Source: Saprospiraceae bacterium
GTDB lineage: Bacteria; Bacteroidota; Bacteroidia; Chitinophagales; Saprospiraceae
DNA: 52,848 bases
Assembly (NCBI GenBank): GCA_021739645.1
Contig: JAIPBL010000042.1
Span: 1-52,848 of the forward strand
Direction: 5' to 3'
Part shown: positions 8,715 to 17,203 of the stretch, piece by piece
Layout: each line of letters opens with the position of its first letter
How positions within the stretch are numbered: the first letter of the stretch is position 1
Notes under the pieces: generated by a model
Told to the model about the DNA's origin: nothing
The model's input: the letters and a program-made list of their open reading frames with translations, nothing else
The model's database searches: none
Position numbers and translations under genes: made by a program

Positions 8715-8749
8715 AAAATTGACTGGGTGCTGGCCACCCAGTCAATTTT
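8715..8749 (+). terminator. Rho-independent terminator of the universal stress gene
   Basis: Perfect 15-bp stem (8715-8729 with 8735-8749) and 5-nt loop, with A residues before and T residues at the 3' end. It begins 10 bp after the stop codon. Confidence 0.75.
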
Positions 8750-8858
8750 GATAATAGCTGACCACCCTACCATTCTCGAAACCGGCACCGCCCCTACTTC
8801 ATCTCCAAGCGCATTTTTCCTTCCGTTTTGTCGCCATCCGACAGCTTCTTTTTCCAAC

Positions 8859-8888
8859 TTTCTTTTCCGAACTGAAACGCTACCTTTG
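8859..8888 (+). promoter_or_regulatory. Candidate promoter of the secreted protease
   Basis: TACCTTTG at 8881-8888 fits the Bacteroidota -7 box exactly. A TTTC at 8859-8862, 18 bp upstream, could be a -33 box (consensus TTTG). The leader to the ATG would be about 30 nt. Confidence 0.4.
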
Positions 8889-8919
8889 CCCGTATCCAAT
8901 CACCAGTTCAATTTTCTGT

Positions 8920-11900
8920 ATGAAAAAACTGAGTTTACTCCTGCTGTCCGGGCTTTTCAGCCTCGCCGTTTTATCCCAAAACGACCCAAGGATTGCCCAC
9001 GCTAAAACACCGCTGGACCAAATCCCCGTAGCCGTCATGCCCCACCTCGACAATACCGCCCTACTGGCTGCCGAGATGGCGCACCGTGCCCCCGGAATCG
9101 CCCCACGCTTCGCCGAACCCATCGAGGTGAGCATCAACCCAGTCACCAACGGCCACTGGGAACAGCTTGCAAACGGCAATGCCCTCTGGCGGCTGCGCAT
9201 CCGTTCCGGTGGCGCCAAGTCGCTCAACCTCGGTTTCACAAAATACCTCATGCCCGCTGGTGGCTCGCTCATCCTCTATTCGCCCGATTACCAGACGGTG
9301 ATGGGGCCGTTCACACCCGCCGACAACGAGGAGCACGAGCAGCTTTGGACGCCCATCCTGCCCGGTGAGGAACTGGTGGTGGAGGTACAACTGCCCGCTC
9401 ACAGCCAGTCCGCACTCCAACTCGAACTCAAATACGTCAACCACGATTTTGTCGGCTTCGCCGAAATGGCCTCCGGCTCCTGCAACCTCGACGTGATTTG
9501 CGGCGGTGCCGATGGCTGGGCCATCGTTGACCAGTACCGGGATATTATCCAGTCCGTGGCCGTCATCAGCACAGGCGGCACCACCTTTTGCACGGGTTTT
9601 TTGGTAAATAATGCCCGCCAAGACTGCACACCCTATTTTATGACCGCCAATCACTGTGGCATCACGGGAGGGCAAGCACCCTCGCTTGTTACCTACTGGA
9701 ATTTTTTCAACAGCACTTGCCGACAACCTGGCAGCCCCGGCAGCGGCAACAATGGCAATGGCCAACTCAACGACTTCAACACTGGTTCAGTGCTGCGGGC
9801 CACTGGTTCCAACTCCGACTTTACGCTCGTCGAACTCGACGACCCCGTCTCCGAAACCGCCGACGCCTTTTTCGCAGGTTGGAGCGCCGAAGATTTTGCT
9901 CCAACGGACACCGTCATTGGCATCCACCACCCCAGCACCGACGAAAAGCGCATCAGCTTTGAGTTCCAGCCGACCTTCATCGCCGATTACAACAGCACCA
10001 CGCCTAACCCGAACGGAACACACCTCACCATCCTCGACTGGGACGTTGGAACCACGGAAGGTGGGTCATCAGGCTCGCCGCTTTACAACCGTAAGAAACA
10101 AGTGGTCGGTCAACTGCACGGTGGCGCTGCCGCCTGCGGCAACAACCTCCAAGATTCCTACGGCTGGTTCCACATATCATGGGAAGGTGGCGGAATGCCA
10201 AACAACAGCCTAAAACCTTGGCTCGACCCTGACAACACGGGCGTCATTGTGCTCGATGGGCGTTCGGCCCTGCAGTGCAGCTACTTCGTGGCGGGCAGCC
10301 CGGCCAACATCTCGCTCTGCGTACCTGCCGATGCCGTTTATGAAATCACCGTCAGCCCAAATTTCACGGACAGTGTGACATTGTCCGTCCCTAATTTACC
10401 CGCAGGGCTGACCGCTACTTTTGTCCAAAACCCCGTAGCTCCCGGCGACACGACCACGCTCACCCTGAGTAACACCGCCGCCATTGCCGAAGGCAACTAC
10501 ACCCTAAGCCTCGATGGCACAGACGGCACGGAATCCAACAGTTCCGACCTCATGCTGCTGGTCGCTGCGCAATCGCCGATGCCACCCGCCCAGGTTTACC
10601 CGGCTGACGGGGAAGATGGCATTGGCCTAACACCAAATTTCACCTGGAGCGCAGTCGCTGGCGTCAAGTACACCATCGAAATTGCCACGGACACCGCATT
10701 TACTGACGTCATCGAAACGGCCTCCAACCTGACTGTGGCCAGCTACATACCCATTGCGCCGCTGGCGCAAACGGCTACCTACTTCTGGCGGGTGCGGGGC
10801 GACAACATCTGTGGACAAGGTAATTGGCCGACGCTGCCGAGCAGCTTCACGACCAGTGCCATCACCTGCGGCCCAGCCATTTCCACCAATGTGCCGATAA
10901 CCATCCCAACCCAAGGCACCCCAACCGTAACCTCCACACTGACCATCACAGGCGGCGGTTCTGTGGATGACATCAACGTGAGCAACTTGAACATCGCCCA
11001 CACATGGGTTGGCGACCTTCGGGTGGAGTTGACCTCCCCGATGGGGACAACCGCCGTGCTTTTTGCCAGCCCCGGTGGCGGCGATTGCAGCGCAAACAAC
11101 GTCCTGATTTCACTCGACGACCAAGCTGCAGCCACCAACGACGACCTGCTGAACATGTGCAACGGCGTACCGCCTGCCATCGCTGGCACCTTCCAGCCAC
11201 AAGACGCACTGAGCGTTTTCAACGGCGAACCCATCGCTGGAAACTGGGTGCTCATTGTGCACGACGATGTCAGCCAAGACGGTGGAAGCATCATCGCCTG
11301 GGGACTCGATTTGTGCAGCACCATCCCGAACGATTTGTCGGTTTCGCCTTCGGCAAATGCGTTCACGAGTTGCGTGGACGATTCGATATTCTTCAACTTG
11401 GTGCTCGGCACTGCCTTCGATGACACCACTGATGTAACGCTGACTGCCGAGAACTTGCCAGCAGGTGCAACTGCCACGTTTACCCCAAACCCAGCTACGC
11501 CGGGTGCAACGGTGGATGTGACGGTGAGCGGTGCAGCCAATGCGGGAAGTTTCAATTTTGAAGTGGTGGCGACGGACGGGCTCAACCAGAGCGGCAATGC
11601 ACCCGTGCAGTGGACAGTGCAGGGCGGGCCAGTGGCTCCGATGGGCATTGCGCCAGCACAAGGAGCGATGAGTGTTTCTGTAAATCCTGTTTTTTCATGG
11701 TCGGCGACGGGCAACTCCTACATGCTCATCGTGTCAACAAACCCTAGCCCCACCATGCAAAACGCCATTTTGATTACCAACCCGGGGCAGCCATCTTATG
11801 CTTCAAACGGCCTTTTTGACCCCTGTACCACCTACTACTGGACGGTGGCGGCGACGAACAACTGCGGGTTCACGCCGGGAACCAGTGTTTACAGTTTCAC

Positions 11901-12756
11901 GACCTTGGACGATTTGAGCTTTGACGTCAGCCCCAACTCCGTCACCGTTTGCCCGACGGGCAATGCGACTTTCTCGCTGCCAATTGGTGATTGCTTTGAA
12001 CCAAGCGGTGTAACAATTGCCGTGACGGGGACTCCGATGGGTGGACTTGCGTTCATTTCGCAAAATCCGGCACCGGCGGGTAGCACGGCCACCATTGATA
12101 TTGGCCTGTCGAATGTGGCCCCCGGCAGCTATCCCATCACCATCACTGGCAACGATGGCGTGAACACCGTGACCGAAACCGTGACGCTCAACATCGCTGC
12201 CCCAGCCGCAGCGCCCGTTTTCGTTTATCCTGCCAATGCGGCCATTGGGATAAACGTGCTGACGGTTTTCGATTGGGATCCGGTCGCTGGCGCAACGAGC
12301 TACCATTTCCAACTGGCCACTGACAATAATTTTACGAATATCGTAACCGACGTAACTATCCCCCAAACGGCCTACACGCTATCTTCGCCGCTGAACGTCA
12401 ACACCACCTACTACTGGCGGGTGACAGCGCTCAACATTTGCGGCAGCACAAACTCCGCTCCGTGGAGCTTCATCACTTGGCCCGTCAATGCCGTGAAGGA
12501 GTTGAACGGCTTGAGTATCAGCATTTTGCCAAACCCAACGACGGGGATGGTGAACGTCCAGTTTTCACAACCGACTTTTGAAGCCGTGGACGCCACGCTG
12601 TTTTCCGTGAACGGGATTTTGGTGAAAAACCAAGCCGTGCAAATCGGCAGCAAGTCCACCAGTTTTGACCTGACGGAATTGCCCAGCGGAGCTTATCTGC
12701 TCCGTTTGAAGAGCGGCAGCGCCGTTTTGACAGAAAAGATAATTTTGGAAAAATAG
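8920..12756 (+). CDS. Secreted trypsin-like serine protease with P domain and T9SS tail
   Basis: A 1278-aa extracellular protein. Order: signal peptide (1-20), N-terminal prodomain-like region, chymotrypsin-fold peptidase of the lysyl-endopeptidase type (about 200-440) with triad H245 (FMTANHCG), D300 (NSDFTLVELD) and S386 (EGGSSGSPLYN); beta-sandwich modules; fibronectin-III-like modules near 560-645, 905-995 and 1110-1200 (each with a TTYYWRV-type motif); a proprotein-convertase P domain at about 650-800 (VGDLRVELTSPMGT ... GNWVLIVHDD); and a C-terminal type IX secretion sorting domain (about 1200-1278; SILPNPTTGMVNVQF and LPSGAYLLRLKS). It is thus predicted to cross the outer membrane by T9SS and be attached to or released from the surface. 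Cleavage after Lys is a family expectation, not shown here. Confidence 0.93.
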   Translation: MKKLSLLLLSGLFSLAVLSQNDPRIAHAKTPLDQIPVAVMPHLDNTALLAAEMAHRAPGIAPRFAEPIEVSINPVTNGHWEQLANGNALWRLRIRSGGAKSLNLGFTKYLMPAGGSLILYSPDYQTVMGPFTPADNEEHEQLWTPILPGEELVVEVQLPAHSQSALQLELKYVNHDFVGFAEMASGSCNLDVICGGADGWAIVDQYRDIIQSVAVISTGGTTFCTGFLVNNARQDCTPYFMTANHCGITGGQAPSLVTYWNFFNSTCRQPGSPGSGNNGNGQLNDFNTGSVLRATGSNSDFTLVELDDPVSETADAFFAGWSAEDFAPTDTVIGIHHPSTDEKRISFEFQPTFIADYNSTTPNPNGTHLTILDWDVGTTEGGSSGSPLYNRKKQVVGQLHGGAAACGNNLQDSYGWFHISWEGGGMPNNSLKPWLDPDNTGVIVLDGRSALQCSYFVAGSPANISLCVPADAVYEITVSPNFTDSVTLSVPNLPAGLTATFVQNPVAPGDTTTLTLSNTAAIAEGNYTLSLDGTDGTESNSSDLMLLVAAQSPMPPAQVYPADGEDGIGLTPNFTWSAVAGVKYTIEIATDTAFTDVIETASNLTVASYIPIAPLAQTATYFWRVRGDNICGQGNWPTLPSSFTTSAITCGPAISTNVPITIPTQGTPTVTSTLTITGGGSVDDINVSNLNIAHTWVGDLRVELTSPMGTTAVLFASPGGGDCSANNVLISLDDQAAATNDDLLNMCNGVPPAIAGTFQPQDALSVFNGEPIAGNWVLIVHDDVSQDGGSIIAWGLDLCSTIPNDLSVSPSANAFTSCVDDSIFFNLVLGTAFDDTTDVTLTAENLPAGATATFTPNPATPGATVDVTVSGAANAGSFNFEVVATDGLNQSGNAPVQWTVQGGPVAPMGIAPAQGAMSVSVNPVFSWSATGNSYMLIVSTNPSPTMQNAILITNPGQPSYASNGLFDPCTTYYWTVAATNNCGFTPGTSVYSFTTLDDLSFDVSPNSVTVCPTGNATFSLPIGDCFEPSGVTIAVTGTPMGGLAFISQNPAPAGSTATIDIGLSNVAPGSYPITITGNDGVNTVTETVTLNIAAPAAAPVFVYPANAAIGINVLTVFDWDPVAGATSYHFQLATDNNFTNIVTDVTIPQTAYTLSSPLNVNTTYYWRVTALNICGSTNSAPWSFITWPVNAVKELNGLSISILPNPTTGMVNVQFSQPTFEAVDATLFSVNGILVKNQAVQIGSKSTSFDLTELPSGAYLLRLKSGSAVLTEKIILEK

Positions 12757-12767
12757 AAGGGGTTCGA

Positions 12768-12842
12768 GGTTTCAGGTTTCAATGGGTTTCAGGTTTCACG
12801 CCGGGACAGCCCTGAAACCTGAAACCATTGAAACCTGAAACC
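12768..12842. repeat. Heptad hairpin element (ggtttca family)
   Basis: Left arm 12768-12798 (ggtttca units) and right arm 12813-12842 are reverse complements apart from one extra G, around a 14-nt spacer. The element occupies nearly the whole gap between the protease stop and the fumarylacetoacetase ATG (7 bp further). The same family occurs at 14959-15028. Confidence 0.85.
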
Positions 12843-12849
12843 GAAAAAG

Positions 12850-14103
12850 ATGATTAAAGCAAACGACCCGACCCGAAAATCGTGGGTGGAAGTGCCCGCC
12901 GACAGTGACTTTCCGATTCAGAATCTGCCATTTGGCGTGTTCCGCACCGAGAGCAATCCGGCACCACGACTCTGCACCGCCATCGGCGACAACGTGGTGG
13001 ACCTGGCGGTGTTGAACTACATGGACCTGCTCGACGACGTGGAACTGGACAACGAGATTTACAGCAACCGCTACCTCAACGACCTGATGGCGCTCGGCAA
13101 GCCCAAGGTTCGCCAATTGCGTGACCGCCTGGCTGACCTGCTGGATGCCACCAACGACGAGGCCAAAGACCTCGCTTGGCATTTCTTGCATCCGATGGAC
13201 AAGGTGGAGATGCTGCTGCCCATCCAGATTGGCGACTACACCGACTTTTATTCCAGCATCGAACATGCCATGAACGTCGGCTCCATGTTCCGCCCCGACA
13301 ACCCGCTGCTGCCCAATTGGAAGCACCTGCCCGTGGGCTACCACGGTCGGGCGTCCAGCATTGTGGTGTCGGGTACGCCCGTGCACCGGCCCAGTGGGCA
13401 AACGTTGCCGAAGGACGCCGAACAGCCCGTTTTCGGCCCGACGAAGCTGATGGATTTTGAGCTGGAAATGGCCTTCGTGGTGGGCAAGCCCAATGCGATG
13501 GGCAGCCCGGTGAGCATCGCCGATGCCGAGGAACATATTTTTGGTTTGATGTTGTTCAACGACTGGTCGGCACGGGACATCCAGAGCTGGGAGTACGTGC
13601 CGCTGGGGCCGTTTTTGGCAAAAAACTTTGCCTCCACGGCCAGCCCGTGGGTGGTGACGCTGGATGCGCTGGAACCGTTCCGGGTGGCCGGGCCCGTGCA
13701 GGAGCCAGCGGTTTTGCCCTACCTGCAATCGCAGGGGGAAAAGAACTACGACCTTCATTTGGAAGTGGAAATACAGGCGGAGAACGGCGCCAATGCTGTG
13801 GTTTGCCGCTCGAATTTCAAGTACATGTATTGGAACATGGTGCAGCAACTGGCGCACCACACCGTGAACGGCTGCAACATGAACATCGGCGACCTTTGCG
13901 CCAGCGGCACCATCAGTGGCAAATCGCCGGACAGCTACGGCTCGATGCTGGAACTGACCTGGCGGGGCACGAAGCCGCTCAAACTCTCGGACGGCTCGGA
14001 GCGCAAATTCATCAACGACGGCGACACCGTGGTGATGCGGGGATGGGGGGAACGGAACGGTGTCCGCATCGGGTTTGGAGTGGCGTCGGGGAAGGTGGTG
14101 TAA
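12850..14103 (+). CDS. fahA: Fumarylacetoacetase
   Basis: Last enzyme of tyrosine degradation; hydrolyses 4-fumarylacetoacetate to fumarate and acetoacetate in the cytoplasm (EC 3.7.1.2). The 417-aa length is typical. The N-terminal SH3-like domain (FGVFRTESNPAPRLC) precedes the catalytic FAH fold with the metal and catalytic motifs YTDFYSSIEHAMNVG, LPVGYHGRASSIVVSG, KLMDFELEMAFVVG and LFNDWSARDIQSWEYVPLG, which carry the Asp/Glu ligands and the active-site His known from the mammalian enzyme. No other tyrosine-pathway gene (hpd, hmgA) is in the window. A hairpin repeat lies just upstream and a REP-like palindrome begins directly at the stop codon. Confidence 0.96.
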   Translation: MIKANDPTRKSWVEVPADSDFPIQNLPFGVFRTESNPAPRLCTAIGDNVVDLAVLNYMDLLDDVELDNEIYSNRYLNDLMALGKPKVRQLRDRLADLLDATNDEAKDLAWHFLHPMDKVEMLLPIQIGDYTDFYSSIEHAMNVGSMFRPDNPLLPNWKHLPVGYHGRASSIVVSGTPVHRPSGQTLPKDAEQPVFGPTKLMDFELEMAFVVGKPNAMGSPVSIADAEEHIFGLMLFNDWSARDIQSWEYVPLGPFLAKNFASTASPWVVTLDALEPFRVAGPVQEPAVLPYLQSQGEKNYDLHLEVEIQAENGANAVVCRSNFKYMYWNMVQQLAHHTVNGCNMNIGDLCASGTISGKSPDSYGSMLELTWRGTKPLKLSDGSERKFINDGDTVVMRGWGERNGVRIGFGVASGKVV

Positions 14104-14122
14104 CACGGACTGGCAGTCCGTG
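14104..14122. repeat. REP-like palindrome, copy 1
   Basis: Stem cacggact / agtccgtg around ggc; starts on the base after the fahA stop codon. A second identical copy lies 90 bp downstream. Confidence 0.75.
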
Positions 14123-14193
14123 CTTTTGCATTCGGGCTGCTTGTCCGTGAAAAGCAGTACGTTTGGCCATCAGTTAAAATGAAAATGGGAAAG

Positions 14194-14213
14194 CACGGAC
14201 TGGCAGTCCGTGC
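14194..14213. repeat. REP-like palindrome, copy 2
   Basis: Same 19-20 bp palindrome (cacggact-ggc-agtccgtg) as at 14104, in the same orientation, ending 10 bp before the ATG of the methyltransferase. The two copies are direct repeats, as in REP clusters. Confidence 0.75.
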
Positions 14214-14223
14214 AACATATAAA

Positions 14224-14949
14224 ATGAAAATCCAACACAACCTCACAATTCTTAGTCTTGTTTTGGCGCTGCTGCTTGCGGGTTGCGGTTCCGATGACCC
14301 CATTGCCGAAGGCAACACGAAAGCACCCAAGCCAGCCGACACGACTGCCCTCCAACATGGCCTGCCGACCGACAGCGCCAGCCTTCAAAACCTGCTCCGG
14401 CAGTACGACCCGCCGGGGCGTGATGTGTGGCAAAAACCAGAGGTGGTCATCGGTAAAATGGGCGACCTGACGAACAAAACCGTGGCCGACATCGGGGCTG
14501 GTTCGGGCTTTTTCAGCCGCAGGTTGGCGCAACAGGCCAAGCGGGTAATCGCCGTGGAACTCGACCCTCGATTCATCCATTTTATGGACAGCATCAAGTT
14601 GGTGGAGCTGAAACCGGAGTACCAAAAACGCTTCGAGACCCGCCTCGGCATGCCCAACGACCCCAAGCTCAAGCCCAATGAGGCGGACATCGTATTGGTG
14701 GTGAACACGTACATTTACATCCAAAACCGGGTAGAATATTTGAAAAACCTGCTGAACGTATTGCCAAAAGGCGGCAAAATCATCGTGGTGGATTTCAAGC
14801 GGAAACGGATGCCCATCAAGTACCCGAAACCGGAAGTTCGCCTCGAATTGTATGAAGTGGAAAATGAACTGGATGCCGCTGGGTTTACAAATATCGAGTC
14901 GGATGACTGTGCACTGGACTTTCAGTATATTGTGATGGCGGAGAAATAA
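14224..14949 (+). CDS. Class I SAM-dependent methyltransferase with a lipoprotein signal
   Basis: A 241-aa protein starting at ATG 14224; the open frame extends upstream to 14179 but that part is a REP-like repeat. The N-terminus (LVLALLLAGCGSDD) is a good lipoprotein signal with the lipobox LLAGC. The rest is a class I methyltransferase: motif I VADIGAGSGFFSRRL, acidic loop AVELDPRF, and a late motif LNVLPKGGKIIVVDFKRK. Similar proteins in Bacteroidota and Proteobacteria are annotated as exported methyltransferases without known substrate. An enzyme needing S-adenosylmethionine outside the cytoplasm is puzzling, so the lipobox or the activity deserves a check. It precedes the ABC pair by 82 bp. 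Confidence 0.82.
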   Translation: MKIQHNLTILSLVLALLLAGCGSDDPIAEGNTKAPKPADTTALQHGLPTDSASLQNLLRQYDPPGRDVWQKPEVVIGKMGDLTNKTVADIGAGSGFFSRRLAQQAKRVIAVELDPRFIHFMDSIKLVELKPEYQKRFETRLGMPNDPKLKPNEADIVLVVNTYIYIQNRVEYLKNLLNVLPKGGKIIVVDFKRKRMPIKYPKPEVRLELYEVENELDAAGFTNIESDDCALDFQYIVMAEK

Positions 14950-14958
14950 ACGGTTCAT

Positions 14959-15028
14959 GGTTTCAGGTTTTGGGTTCCAGGGTTCAAGACCGGGTTGCCT
15001 GGAACCTGAAACCCAAAACCTGAAACCT
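14959..15028. repeat. Heptad hairpin element (ggtttca family)
   Basis: Arms 14959-14974 and 15012-15027 are perfect 16-bp reverse complements; outer units continue imperfectly. It fills the gap between the methyltransferase stop and the ABC ATPase ATG at 15032. Confidence 0.8.
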
Positions 15029-15031
15029 GCA

Positions 15032-15658
15032 ATGCTTCAAACCACAAAACTTCAATACTCCTACAACAGCGGCAGCGCCCTGACCTTCCCCGACATCCGT
15101 TGCGAAACTGGGGAACATTGGCTGCTGCTCGGCCAGTCGGGCTGTGGGAAGACGACGCTGCTGCACCTGCTCGGTGGCTTGCTCACAGCCAAGGATGGAT
15201 CGGTGATGGTGGGCGACACGGCTATCAATACGCTGAAGACCAGCCAGTTGGATAAATTTAGGGGTAAAAAAATCGGCATCATTTTCCAGACGCCGCACTT
15301 CGTCCGGTCACTTCGGGTAGGCGAGAATTTGGAGCTGGCGCAACGACTCGCCGGGCTTCCGGTGGATAAGAACCACATCGAAAAATTGCTAAAAAGGCTC
15401 GGTATCGGCCACAAAATCAATGCAAAAACCGATGCCCTCAGCCAAGGTGAGCGCCAACGTGCCGCCATCGCCCGGGCGCTGGTGAACAAGCCCGAAATCA
15501 TCCTCGCCGATGAACCGACCTCTGCCCTCGACGACAAAAACACGGACGAGGTCATCCGCTTGCTGGAGGAAACGGCTTCGGAGGTGAATGCTACGCTGCT
15601 GGTGGTGACGCACGACGGGCGGTTGAAAGAGCGGTTTGCGAAGAAAATATTGTTATGA
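15032..15658 (+). CDS. ABC transporter ATP-binding protein (LolD/MacB type)
   Basis: A 208-aa ATPase subunit. Walker A is GQSGCGKTT, the signature is LSQGERQRAAIARALV, Walker B is ILADEPTSALDD, and the H-loop is VVTHD. ATG 15032 is chosen because the upstream extension to 14957 is encoded by a hairpin repeat. The type with a single FtsX-fold permease next door belongs to the LolCDE/MacB superfamily, which moves substrates within the envelope instead of across the inner membrane. Its stop codon lies at the edge of a repeat that runs into the start codon of the permease gene, 72 bp on. Confidence 0.92.
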   Translation: MLQTTKLQYSYNSGSALTFPDIRCETGEHWLLLGQSGCGKTTLLHLLGGLLTAKDGSVMVGDTAINTLKTSQLDKFRGKKIGIIFQTPHFVRSLRVGENLELAQRLAGLPVDKNHIEKLLKRLGIGHKINAKTDALSQGERQRAAIARALVNKPEIILADEPTSALDDKNTDEVIRLLEETASEVNATLLVVTHDGRLKERFAKKILL

Positions 15659-15732
15659 TTGTTGAATTGCTTGATTGTTATCCGGGACACCACAACAATC
15701 AAACAATCATACAATAAAGCAATTCAACAATG
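15656..15732. repeat. Heptad hairpin element joining the two ABC genes
   Basis: Units gattgtt / gaattgc / ttgattg. Arms 15658-15672 and 15717-15731 are perfect 15-bp reverse complements. The left arm starts on the last base of the ATPase stop codon, the right arm ends inside the ATG of the permease, so the entire intergenic region is repeat. Confidence 0.85.
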
Positions 15733-17064
15733 TTAAAATTAAGTTGGAAAAACCTGATCAACAAGCCGCTGAACATGGCGCTTTCCCTCATCCTGTTTGC
15801 GCTGGGAGTGGGTTTGGTGTCGTTGTTGGTCAATCTGAACCACCAGGTCGAGGAGAATTTCGATAAAAACCTGGCCGGGGTGGACCTCGTGTTGGGGGCA
15901 AAAGGCAGCCCGTTGCAGATGATTCTCTGCGCCATGTACCATGTGGACAACCCCACGGGCAATATTCCCATCGAAAAAGCCCGAGCGTTTTTGAACCCAA
16001 AACACCCGCTCATCAAGCAGGCCGTGCCGCTCTCGCTCGGTGACAGCTACCGGGGCTACCGCATCGTCGGTACGACCTATGACATCCTGCAATTCTACAA
16101 CGCCACTATTGCCGAAGGAAAACTTTGGGCGAACCCGATGGAGGTGACCGTGGGTGCTGCGGTGGCTGATGCCCAGCATTTGCACATTGGCGACAAGTTC
16201 AAAAGTTCGCATGGACTGGTGGAGGGCATCGAGGAGCACGAGCATGATTTCACCGTGGTGGGTATCCTGAAACCGAGCGGCTCGGTGATTGACCAACTGG
16301 TGCTGACGCCGAGCGAAAGTATCTGGGAATCGCACGCTCACGCCTCGGATAGTTCGGCAGTTCGACAGTTGGCAGTTGGCAGTCAGGATACTACTACCGC
16401 TGAGGTACATGAACATGAACACGAGCATACTAAAGTGGCGCCGACGACTTACGATTCCTTGACCATCAGTCAATTAGCGCAACAGCAACGGTTGGAATTG
16501 ATGGAAAAGACGGACAAAGACATCACGGCAATCCTGATTCGCTTTCGCTCCCGAACGAACATCCAAGCACTGAACATGGCCCGCAACATCAACGAAAACA
16601 CCGAGCTGATGGCGGCCAGTCCACCCAACGAAATCGCCCGGTTGCAAACCAACCTCGGCCTCGGTGCGGATACGCTGAAAATGTTGGCTTGGGTCATCGT
16701 CATTGTGTCCGGTCTGAGCATTTTTATCTCGCTTTTTTCCTCACTGCGTGACCGCCGCTACGAGCTGGCGCTGATGCGGGTGATGGGCGGTTCTCGGGGA
16801 ACCTTGTTCCAACTCGTCATTCTCGAAGGGTTGTTGCTGGCAGTAATGGGCTATGTGCTGGGCATCGTGCTGAGTCATTTCAGCCTGGGTATTTTGGCGG
16901 GTTTTATGAAAAGTACCTACCGCTACTCGTTTTCTGGCTGGAAGTTTTTGCCGGAGGAAGGCTGGTTGTTTGTCGGGGCGCTTGCCGTGGGTTTTGTGGC
17001 GGCGTTGATTCCGGCTTTGCAGGCGAGGCGGACGGATATTTCGGAGACGCTGGCGCAGGGGTGA
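15730..17064 (+). CDS. ABC transporter permease, FtsX/MacB fold, His-rich
   Basis: Permease partner of the preceding ATPase, 444 aa. TM1 is near residues 12-32, a large extracytoplasmic domain follows, and three more TM helices (about 316-338, 360-385, 410-432) form the FtsX domain (LRDRRYELALMRVMGGSRG). The extracytoplasmic part is rich in His: EEHEHDF, HAHAS and EVHEHEHEHTK near residues 165-245, which may bind zinc or another metal (inference). Between the last two His clusters lies a heptad repeat element translated as SSAVRQLAVGSQD. Substrate is unknown; Lol-like lipoprotein transport or metal-linked envelope export are both possible. Confidence 0.9.
   Translation: MLKLSWKNLINKPLNMALSLILFALGVGLVSLLVNLNHQVEENFDKNLAGVDLVLGAKGSPLQMILCAMYHVDNPTGNIPIEKARAFLNPKHPLIKQAVPLSLGDSYRGYRIVGTTYDILQFYNATIAEGKLWANPMEVTVGAAVADAQHLHIGDKFKSSHGLVEGIEEHEHDFTVVGILKPSGSVIDQLVLTPSESIWESHAHASDSSAVRQLAVGSQDTTTAEVHEHEHEHTKVAPTTYDSLTISQLAQQQRLELMEKTDKDITAILIRFRSRTNIQALNMARNINENTELMAASPPNEIARLQTNLGLGADTLKMLAWVIVIVSGLSIFISLFSSLRDRRYELALMRVMGGSRGTLFQLVILEGLLLAVMGYVLGIVLSHFSLGILAGFMKSTYRYSFSGWKFLPEEGWLFVGALAVGFVAALIPALQARRTDISETLAQG
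16351..16387. repeat. Heptad repeat (cagttgg family) inside the ABC permease gene
   Basis: Units agttcgg / cagttcga / cagttgg / cagttgg / cagtcag. Same family and nearly the same order as at 18011, 28943, 41478 and 49239. Translated in frame. Confidence 0.8.
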
Positions 17065-17066
17065 GG

Positions 17067-17099
17067 GGATTTACAATTTTGGATTTACGATTGGGGCGG
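17067..17099. repeat. Heptad repeat (gtaaatc/ggattta family)
   Basis: Units ggattta / caatttt / ggattta / cgattgg directly after the permease stop codon. Reverse-orientation relatives are at 39213-39243 and 46605-46636. Confidence 0.55.
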
Positions 17100-17203
17100 T
17101 TTTTCAATGAAGTCGGCCAGCAAAATTGATGGGTGTTAAACTTTGGTAAATCCCTCTCAACGAAACTTTTACCACCCGTTTTTATCCATATTTTTTAGCG
17201 TAA

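Noticed and set aside
12796-14106. Open frame of 436 codons on the - strand opposite fahA
   Set aside because: His- and Val-rich shadow of fahA without family motifs.
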